From positions 310,001-374,000 of the forward strand of contig JAWPMT010000002.1 of NCBI GenBank assembly GCA_033344775.1: 64,000 nt of DNA, in the 5' to 3' direction. Made by a program: the position numbers and the translations under genes. The notes beneath the pieces were generated by a model that saw nothing but the letters and a program-made list of their open reading frames with translations, did not search any database and was not told where the DNA came from. This document shows, in pieces, positions 57,020-64,000 of this stretch. How positions within the stretch are numbered: the first letter of the stretch is position 1; each line of letters starts with the position of its first letter. The DNA is from Cytophagales bacterium. GTDB taxonomy: Bacteria > Bacteroidota > Bacteroidia > Cytophagales > Cyclobacteriaceae.

Positions 57020-60000
57020 CTATTTTTTGATGAGATTATTCATTACCTGTGAAATTTGTTTTGCTGATTGGTCTTGTAAAATCGTAAAATGATCACCCTG
57101 CAATTCAAAGTAATGCAATTTGTCAGCCGATAAATTGAAAATTATTTTTTCATCAATGGCGGTTGACTTTGCATTAAAATAAGCCACTTGCCCCAATAAT
57201 GAGTCTGATGCTTGATGATTGACCGAAGCCGCAAGGAAAGAACGTATCGTATTCAAAGATGAGATCATTTGCCTGGCGGTAAGTTTTTCAAAATTTGGGA
57301 TCGTAGACAAGATATTATCAGGAATCATATCCTTAAATTCCTGCAAATAATTTTGCTTTTTTTCTGCCGCATCGATGCAATTTTCCCAAAGCTGTTCCAC
57401 ACTCTTTGAATCAGCTAATTCATCCGATGTGGCTGGTAATAATTGCTTGAACATCTTTTTTTCGTGGCTTAGAGAAAAATCTTGATAGACCACATTTTGC
57501 TGGTTATTGAAAACAGAATCAATCACGGACAGTAATTCAATAATCTCTCCTGATTTTTCAAGTTGTACAGCCATTTCATAGGCTATCTCTCCTCCTATAC
57601 TCCAACCTGCCAGTCGGTAGGGGCCTTCAGGTTGAATCGCTTTTATTCTACCTATGTAGGACGCAGCAATGTCTTCTATTTTAATGCCTTCCGGGTGAGA
57701 TTGCCTTAGCAATGGGCTTCTTAAACCCCAGCAGTTTAAGGATGTTATGTTCTTTACTAGTTCAATGTAGGACTGAACATCACCGCTTCCATCATGGATA
57801 AAAAATAAATGATCTGATTTCTGACTTTCTTCTTTTAAGAGAATGATATCCTCATCGGTGAGATCAGGTGATTTATGATCATTCCCATCAATTATTTTTT
57901 GAAGACCAAGAATTGTTGGTGTTGTAAAAAAATCGACTAGTGAAATGTCTGTTTTAAATGATTCCCTAATGCGATAGATCAGATTAATGACTTTGAGGGA
58001 ATGTCCACCTAATTCAAAGAAGCTACGGGTTACACTGATGGCAGTGGGTTCTACTTTCAAAACGTCTGACCAAATATCCACTAGTCGGTTTTCCGTGTGA
58101 GTAGAGGGAGCTACGTAATCTTCCGATGCGTTTACCTCAGGATCAGGGAATGCCTTTTTGTCTATTTTTCCATTTGGGGTTAGTGGTAATTCTGACAAGT
58201 GTACATAAAATGAGGGGAGCATGTAATCTGGCAACTGTTCAGACTGATAACGTCTCAGGCTGGAACTATCAATTTCCTCAGGTGATACATAGTAGGCTAT
58301 CAAATACTTATCTTCATCCTGATTTTTAATCACAACTACAGATTCGGATATCTGATCATGGGTCAATAACTGATTTTCGATTTCCCCTAACTCGATTCTA
58401 AAACCTCTGATCTTTACCTGATCGTCAATACGACCCAGAAATTCTATGTTACCATCAGGTAGCCACCTGCCAAGGTCTCCGGTCTTATAAATCCGTTTTC
58501 CTGATTGATATGGGTGGGAAATAAACTTCTCCGCAGTTAATTCAGGACGATTCAAATACCCTTTTGCCAACCCGTCTCCACCAATGCAGATCTCTCCCGG
58601 AACACCTATGGGTTGCAGCCTATGATACGGATCAAGTAGGTATATTGTCGTGTTATGGATAGGTTTTCCAATGGATAGTGTGCGTTTGGACCAGGTTTTT
58701 TCGTACTTGTATTCAGTAGTAGTAACAGTAGCTTCGGTTGGCCCATATTCGTTGTAAAACGCACAATGGTTCTTGAATTTAGCTGCTAATCGTAGATTGC
58801 AAATATCACCTCCCGCTATGATTCTTTTGAGGCTTTCATGTCGCTCCAATCGAATGCTCTCCAGGTAAGAAGGCGTTGTGTGGAGGTGTGTGATGTGATG
58901 TTGCGCGATAAAAGTATTAATGGCTTGCTCATCATTGATGGTCTGTTGATCTATCATGATCAATGATGATCCATTCAACAGCGCCAGCCAGATTTGTTCT
59001 ACTGAAGCATCAAAGGCGATATTGGAAAATTGTAAGATTCGTTCATCTGCTTCAAGATTGAACTCATGCTGCTGAGAGTAAATCAAGTTTACTACAGATC
59101 GGTGTGAAATGATTACACCCTTCGGTTTTCCAGTCGACCCAGACGTATATATGATGTAAGCTGAATTCGAAGGATCAATGTTAAGGTGAACATTATCATT
59201 GCTTTCGAACTGGACCTCTTCTTGTTCGATACCAATTGCGCTAAAATCCTTGTCGTAAGTGAATTCATGATTGGTTGTTGTGACGAGTAACTTTGCTCCA
59301 CTATCCTGTAATATCTGTCGCGTTCTCTTTTCAGGATTGGAAGCGTCTATCGGCAAATAAGTGCCACTGGCTTTCATGATGGCTAATATTCCGACAATGA
59401 GTTCCGCAGATCTATCAATTTTCACGGCTACAATATTTGTTGCCGAAACGCCTTGTTTAATTAAGTACGAAGCGAACTGATTTGCTTTTTGATTGAGCTC
59501 CCTGTAGGTAAGTCGTTGCTGCTGGTAAACCACCGCTATGTGATCCGGCGTTTTTTCTACCTGAGCTTCAAACAAGTCAACAATTGTCTTATCTTTTGGG
59601 TAGTCTACAGTTGTATTATTGAAGGTATGCAACAAATGGTGTTTCTCTGCCTTTGAGAGAATGTCTATTTCAAATAGCTGCTGATCAGGATCTTCAATTA
59701 CTGCGTCCACAATACGCTTGAAATAGTCGATAAATCTTTCGATAGTCGCCTCTTTGAACAAGTCCGTGGCATATGCCACTCCTATTTCCAATTCGTCATC
59801 GACTTCTCTTGCCGTCCATGATAGGTCAAATTTCGACGTGTAGCTCTGGTGGCTAAATTGGTTCAACTTTAATCCTGGAAGCGCGAATTTGACCTCTTCA
59901 AAGTTCTGGAATGAGAACATGACGTCAAACAGTGGATTTCTACTGGTTTCGCGAGGGATAGCCAGGTCTTCTACCAATTGTTCATATGGGTATGACTCGT

Positions 60001-63000
60001 GCTCGAAGCAGGCCAGAACCCTCTGTTTAACATCGTCTAGAAACTGCACAAAGCTCATTTCTCCTTTAGGATAGTTTCGTAGTGGAAGCGTGTTGACAAA
60101 CATTCCGATGATACCTTCAGTCGCTACATGAGATCTGCCCGCCGTTGGTGTGCCCACTACGATATCTTCCTGATTGCTCAACTTACTTAATAGTACATTG
60201 AACACAGAGAGCAAGACCATAAACATGGTTTTCTCTTCTTTTTGGCAGAGCGATTTCAACGCGTTAGTGGTTGCATTACTGAATGTAAAGCCTATGAAAT
60301 CGCCGGTATGATTTTTAATCTGAGGCCTTGGGTAGTCAGTGGGTAGCTCAAGTGCGTTTAGTTCGTTTATGTATTGATCATTCCAAAAAGTCTGATGAAT
60401 TGACATGATCTCTTGTTGCTCCATACCTTGGAGCCACTCAGCATAATCTTTGTATTGCAAAGGCAGTGATAAGCATGCTTCTTTTTTATAAAAGTTCATG
60501 AAGTCCTTGAGCAGGATCTCATTCGACACACCATCAGTGATAATGTGATGTGTGTCTACCATCAGCGCGTGTTCTTCCGAAGAGATACGAGCTAAAGTAA
60601 CCCTTATCTGACCTGGATTACTCAAGTCAAAGGGTTGAATAAATTGTTCAGCGATCGCCTCAATTTCCGATTCCTTCGCTTCTAGATATTCAAGCTTTAA
60701 CTCCAATGCTTCCGTTATCTTTTGATATACTTCACCATCGATCACTTCAAAACTGGTTCGAAGGCTTTCATGTCTGGAGATCAATTGATTAAAAGCTCCT
60801 TCTAGTCTTTCTTTATCCAAAACACCAACTAACCGAACCATCTGAGGCATGTTATAGGCCAGAGATTGTTTATCGAACTCATACAAAAAGTACATTCTCC
60901 GTTGCGCAGGAGACAAGGGGTAATGAGGTTTTTTTGTTGCCGGGGCTATTGAATTGTGTTGTGATGAATCCAATTGATCAATAAATGACCCCAGTTTCTG
61001 AATAGATTGATGATCAAATAAATCTTTAAGCTTGAGTTGACTATTGAGCGATTGGGAGATTTGATTGATCAGGTTTATTGCTTTTAAAGAATGCCCACCT
61101 AATTCGAAGAAACTACGGCTTACACTGATGGCATTCGGTTCTATCTTTAAAACGTCTGACCAAATACCCACTAGTTGGCTTTCCGTATGAGTAGAAGGAG
61201 CTAAGTATTCTTCCGATGCGCTAACCTCCGGATCAGGTAATGCCTTTTTGTCTATTTTCCCATTGGGGGTGAGTGGAAATTCTGATAAGTGAACATAAAA
61301 TGAGGGGAGCATGTAATCTGGCAATTGTTCGGACTGATGATTTCTCAGGCTGGAACTATCAATTTCCTCAGGTGATAGATAGTAAGCAATCAAATGCTTA
61401 TCTTCCTCCTGATGTTTAACCACAACTACCGACTCGGCGATCTGATCATGAGTCAATAACTGATTTTCGATTTCCCCTAACTCAATTCTGAAACCTCTGA
61501 TCTTTACCTGATCATCGATACGGCCCAGAAATTCTATGTTACCATCTGGTAGCCACCTGCCAAGGTCCCCTGTTTTATAAATCCGTTTTCCAGATTGAAA
61601 AGGGTGAGCAATAAATTTCTCCGCAGTTAAGTCGGGACGATTCAAATACCCTTTTGCCAACCCATCCCCACCAAGGCAAATCTCTCCCGGAACACCAATG
61701 GGTTGCAACCTATGATACTGATCAAGAATGTACGTCGTGGTGTTATTAATAGGTTTACCAATAGGTAAATTCAACTTATCATGATCAGTCACATTATAAT
61801 GTGTTGAAAAAGTTGTATTCTCAGTGGGCCCATACACATTTGATATTTGAATCTCAGGGAACTTATGCCTTAATCTTTCCACATGATTCATCGAGATTAC
61901 ATCTCCTCCGATTAATACATGATTTACTTTTTCAAAAATGTCCGATTGCCTGTTTACATATTGGTTAAAAAGTGAAGCCGTTAAAAATAGTGAGTTAATT
62001 TCCCAATTAACCATTGCTTTCTTAAACAACTCAGGATCAAGTAAAGTGAATTTATCTGCTATGTAAAGTGTGCCTCCATTGAGCAAACTCCCCCAAATTT
62101 CGAAAGTAGAAGAGTCGAATGATAAAGCTCCGGCGAGTATAATCCTCCTGGTTGAATTTAAAATAGTATAACTCTGGTTTTGGACAAGTCTGACTACATT
62201 CTTGTGGGTAATCATGACACCTTTGGGGTTTCCTGAAGTGCCAGATGTGTACATAATATAGGCTATGTTGCTAGAGGGCAAATCAAACTTTTCAAGTTTT
62301 GGTGATTCACTTTTAGCGACATCTTTCAGGTTTATAATCTTGCGATTTTCTGAGATGCTCAGTGAAACAGGAATATTCGTTAGTATAATATTGACCCTGG
62401 CGTCATTCAATACATGTTTTATCCTCTTTTCTGGGTATTGAGGATCAATAGGTACATAAGCCATGCCTGCTTTTAATACTGCAAGCATAGCTGTGATGAC
62501 TTCAATAGATTTATCAGCTAAAATTGCTACACGATCTTTTTGCTGAAAGGTATGCTGAAGTAATACGCTGACTAGTTGGTTTGCATTATGATTGAGCTCC
62601 CTGTAGGTAAGTCGTTGCTGCTGGTAAACCACCGCTACCTGATCTGGAGTTTTTTCTGACTGAGCTTCAAACAAGTCAACAATTGTCCTATCCTTTGGGT
62701 AGTCTACAGTTGTATTATTAAAGGTATGCAACAAATGGTGTTTCTCTGACTTTGAGAGGATGTCTATTTCAAATAGTTGCTGATCAGGATCTTCAATTAC
62801 TGCATCTACAATACACTTGAAATAGTCGATAAACCTTTCAATAGTCGCCTTTTTGAACAACTCAGTGGAATATGTCACACCTATTTCCAATTCGTCATCG
62901 ACTTCTCTTGCTGTCCATGAAAGGTCAAATTTGGACATATAGCTCGGGAGGCTAAATTGACTCAGCTTAAGGCCTGGGAGCGCTAAATTGACCTCTTCAA

Positions 63001-64000
63001 AGTTCTGGAATGAGAACATGACGTCAAACAGTGGGTTTCTACTGGTTTCGCGAGGGATAGCCAGGTCTTCGACCAATTGTTCATATGGGTATGACTCGTG
63101 CTCGAAGCAGGCCAGAACCCTCTGTTTAACATCGTCGAGAAACTGCACAAAGCTCATTTCTCCTTTAGGATAGTTTCGTAGTGGGAGTGTGTTGACAAAC
63201 ATTCCGATGATACATTCAGTCGCTACATGAGATCTGCCCGCTGTTGGTGTGCCCACTACGATATCTTCCTGATTGCTCAACTTACTTAATAGTACATTGA
63301 ACACAGAGAGCAAGACCATAAACATGGTTTTCTCTTCTTTTTGGCAGAGCGATTTCAACGCGTTAGTGGTTGCATTACTGAATGTAAAGCCTATGAAATC
63401 GCCGGTATGATTTTTTATCTGAGGCCTTGGGTAGTCAGTGGGTAGCTCAAGTGCGTTTAGCTCGTTTTTGTATTGATCATTCCAAAAAGTCTGATGAATT
63501 GACATGATCTCTTGTTGCTCCTTACCTTGGAGCCACTTCGCATAATCTTTGTATTGCAAAGGCAGCGATAAGCATGCTTCTTTTTTATAAAAGTTCATGA
63601 AATCCTTGAGCAGGATCTCATTCGACACACCATCAGTGATAATGTGATGTGTGTCTACCATCAGCACGTGTTCTTCTGAAGAGATACGAGCTAAAGTAAC
63701 CCTTATCTGACCTGGCTTACTCAAGTCAAAGGGTTGAATAAATTGTTCAGCGATCGCCTCAATTTCCGATTCCTTCGCTTCTAAATATTCAACCTTTAAC
63801 TCCGATGCTTCCGTTATCTTTTGATATACTTCACCATCGATCACTTCAAAACTGGTTCGAAGGCTCTCATGTCTGGAGATCAATTGATTAAAAGCTCCTT
63901 CTAGTCTTTCTTTATCTAAAGCACCAACTAACCGAACGATCTGAGGCATGTTATAGGCCTGAGTGTGTTTATCGAGCTCATACAAAAAGTACATTCTCCG
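57020..64000 (-). CDS. Right-hand NRPS, partial: ...C-A(Ile/Val-like)-T-C-A(unassigned)-T-TE
   Basis: The frame is open to the right edge, so the N-terminus is missing; the ATG at 63994 lies inside the AQRRMYFLYE motif of a C domain. In window residues the order is C (HHIITDG near 114), A9 about 427-915, T near 961, C about 1020-1450, A10 about 1462-1950, T near 1994 and TE about 2040-2324. A9 has code DSFFLGVTFK, close to isoleucine codes such as DAFFLGVTFK. A10 has DAEHIGEVTK, which I cannot assign. The thioesterase keeps GWSIGG (Ser near 2132), a following Asp in VIDSVF and His in QGDHFTIL, so it can hydrolyse or cyclise the finished chain. It is the only type I TE in the window and probably the last enzyme of the line. 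It converges on the plus-strand series. Confidence 0.94.
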   Translation of the reverse strand, partial: RRMYFLYELDKHTQAYNMPQIVRLVGALDKERLEGAFNQLISRHESLRTSFEVIDGEVYQKITEASELKVEYLEAKESEIEAIAEQFIQPFDLSKPGQIRVTLARISSEEHVLMVDTHHIITDGVSNEILLKDFMNFYKKEACLSLPLQYKDYAKWLQGKEQQEIMSIHQTFWNDQYKNELNALELPTDYPRPQIKNHTGDFIGFTFSNATTNALKSLCQKEEKTMFMVLLSVFNVLLSKLSNQEDIVVGTPTAGRSHVATECIIGMFVNTLPLRNYPKGEMSFVQFLDDVKQRVLACFEHESYPYEQLVEDLAIPRETSRNPLFDVMFSFQNFEEVNLALPGLKLSQFSLPSYMSKFDLSWTAREVDDELEIGVTYSTELFKKATIERFIDYFKCIVDAVIEDPDQQLFEIDILSKSEKHHLLHTFNNTTVDYPKDRTIVDLFEAQSEKTPDQVAVVYQQQRLTYRELNHNANQLVSVLLQHTFQQKDRVAILADKSIEVITAMLAVLKAGMAYVPIDPQYPEKRIKHVLNDARVNIILTNIPVSLSISENRKIINLKDVAKSESPKLEKFDLPSSNIAYIMYTSGTSGNPKGVMITHKNVVRLVQNQSYTILNSTRRIILAGALSFDSSTFEIWGSLLNGGTLYIADKFTLLDPELFKKAMVNWEINSLFLTASLFNQYVNRQSDIFEKVNHVLIGGDVISMNHVERLRHKFPEIQISNVYGPTENTTFSTHYNVTDHDKLNLPIGKPINNTTTYILDQYHRLQPIGVPGEICLGGDGLAKGYLNRPDLTAEKFIAHPFQSGKRIYKTGDLGRWLPDGNIEFLGRIDDQVKIRGFRIELGEIENQLLTHDQIAESVVVVKHQEEDKHLIAYYLSPEEIDSSSLRNHQSEQLPDYMLPSFYVHLSEFPLTPNGKIDKKALPDPEVSASEEYLAPSTHTESQLVGIWSDVLKIEPNAISVSRSFFELGGHSLKAINLINQISQSLNSQLKLKDLFDHQSIQKLGSFIDQLDSSQHNSIAPATKKPHYPLSPAQRRMYFLYEFDKQSLAYNMPQMVRLVGVLDKERLEGAFNQLISRHESLRTSFEVIDGEVYQKITEALELKLEYLEAKESEIEAIAEQFIQPFDLSNPGQIRVTLARISSEEHALMVDTHHIITDGVSNEILLKDFMNFYKKEACLSLPLQYKDYAEWLQGMEQQEIMSIHQTFWNDQYINELNALELPTDYPRPQIKNHTGDFIGFTFSNATTNALKSLCQKEEKTMFMVLLSVFNVLLSKLSNQEDIVVGTPTAGRSHVATEGIIGMFVNTLPLRNYPKGEMSFVQFLDDVKQRVLACFEHESYPYEQLVEDLAIPRETSRNPLFDVMFSFQNFEEVKFALPGLKLNQFSHQSYTSKFDLSWTAREVDDELEIGVAYATDLFKEATIERFIDYFKRIVDAVIEDPDQQLFEIDILSKAEKHHLLHTFNNTTVDYPKDKTIVDLFEAQVEKTPDHIAVVYQQQRLTYRELNQKANQFASYLIKQGVSATNIVAVKIDRSAELIVGILAIMKASGTYLPIDASNPEKRTRQILQDSGAKLLVTTTNHEFTYDKDFSAIGIEQEEVQFESNDNVHLNIDPSNSAYIIYTSGSTGKPKGVIISHRSVVNLIYSQQHEFNLEADERILQFSNIAFDASVEQIWLALLNGSSLIMIDQQTINDEQAINTFIAQHHITHLHTTPSYLESIRLERHESLKRIIAGGDICNLRLAAKFKNHCAFYNEYGPTEATVTTTEYKYEKTWSKRTLSIGKPIHNTTIYLLDPYHRLQPIGVPGEICIGGDGLAKGYLNRPELTAEKFISHPYQSGKRIYKTGDLGRWLPDGNIEFLGRIDDQVKIRGFRIELGEIENQLLTHDQISESVVVIKNQDEDKYLIAYYVSPEEIDSSSLRRYQSEQLPDYMLPSFYVHLSELPLTPNGKIDKKAFPDPEVNASEDYVAPSTHTENRLVDIWSDVLKVEPTAISVTRSFFELGGHSLKVINLIYRIRESFKTDISLVDFFTTPTILGLQKIIDGNDHKSPDLTDEDIILLKEESQKSDHLFFIHDGSGDVQSYIELVKNITSLNCWGLRSPLLRQSHPEGIKIEDIAASYIGRIKAIQPEGPYRLAGWSIGGEIAYEMAVQLEKSGEIIELLSVIDSVFNNQQNVVYQDFSLSHEKKMFKQLLPATSDELADSKSVEQLWENCIDAAEKKQNYLQEFKDMIPDNILSTIPNFEKLTARQMISSLNTIRSFLAASVNHQASDSLLGQVAYFNAKSTAIDEKIIFNLSADKLHYFELQGDHFTILQDQSAKQISQVMNNLIKK
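59491..60901 (-). repeat. Duplicated C-domain region, internal copy
   Basis: This 1.4-kb stretch covers the second C domain and the start of A10 in the right-hand NRPS. It is highly similar, with scattered base changes, to 62590-64000 at a constant offset of 3099 bases. The sub-segment 59889-60074 encodes the same amino acids as 62988-63173. Confidence 0.88.
62590..64000 (-). repeat. Duplicated C-domain region, copy at window edge
   Basis: Partner of 59491-60901; it runs to the edge of the window and may continue. The adenylation cores between the copies differ strongly in their substrate-binding part, so C domains and A-domain flanks are conserved while the A cores have diverged or been exchanged. 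Confidence 0.88.

Noticed and set aside
1-64000. CRISPR arrays, tRNA or rRNA genes, IS elements, phage genes
   Set aside because: Looked for on both strands by eye; no regular spaced repeats, cloverleaf-like segments or transposase motifs were seen. The long repeats are all inside NRPS domains.

Overview
The window is an AT-rich chromosomal segment, most likely from a marine, gliding-type Bacteroidota (Cytophagales/Flammeovirgaceae-like). Three features suggest this: matches to the Bacteroidota -7 promoter element TAnnTTTG with no convincing Shine-Dalgarno sequences, an orphan double-FtsX permease of the kind common in that group, and the general protein style. About 50 kb of it is one large, unfinished hybrid nonribosomal peptide/polyketide (NRPS/PKS) locus whose right end lies outside the window.

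Left flank (1-6.6 kb): the 3' part of a trehalose-6-phosphate synthase gene, a family 2 glycosyltransferase, a terminator, about 1 kb of gene-poor AT-rich DNA, a FOXRED2-like FAD monooxygenase (+), and a convergent membrane-anchored TAP-type peptidase (-). The last two may belong to the cluster or only border it.

Core (6.8-57 kb): a minus-strand NRPS (C-A[Gly]-T-C, called NRPS0 here) is divergent from a long plus-strand series. That series is a JmjC/cupin oxygenase, a SyrP-like TauD oxygenase, a KS-AT-KR-ACP polyketide synthase, a 44-codon small ORF, a free-standing condensation protein, a type II thioesterase, a SyrD/PvdE-type cyclic-peptide ABC exporter, a second JmjC/cupin oxygenase, an FtsX-type permease, three collinear NRPSs (5908, 2986 and 1120 aa), and an EctB-like diaminobutyrate aminotransferase. 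Right edge (57-64 kb): a convergent minus-strand NRPS, truncated by the window, ending C-A-T-C-A-T-TE.

Reading the ten-residue specificity codes by eye, the three plus-strand NRPSs predict Thr - D-Gln - Gln - D-Ser - Ala - D-Dab(?) - Gly - X. The separate right-hand NRPS predicts ...Ile(Val) - X with the only type I thioesterase. Gly plus one malonate unit from NRPS0 and the PKS may precede Thr. The Dab call is supported by the Dab-forming aminotransferase directly after the NRPS genes. The glycine adenylation domain of the 2986-aa enzyme carries an inserted luciferase-like monooxygenase, which predicts alpha-hydroxylated glycine. Three Fe(II)/2-oxoglutarate-type oxygenases suggest further beta-hydroxylation. 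The exporter type and the TE suggest a secreted cyclic (depsi)peptide. No regulator, phosphopantetheinyl transferase, MbtH protein, TonB receptor, tRNA, rRNA, IS element or CRISPR was seen.

All adenylation codes were extracted by manual alignment to GrsA and the substrate calls rest on memory of published codes, so they are predictions.
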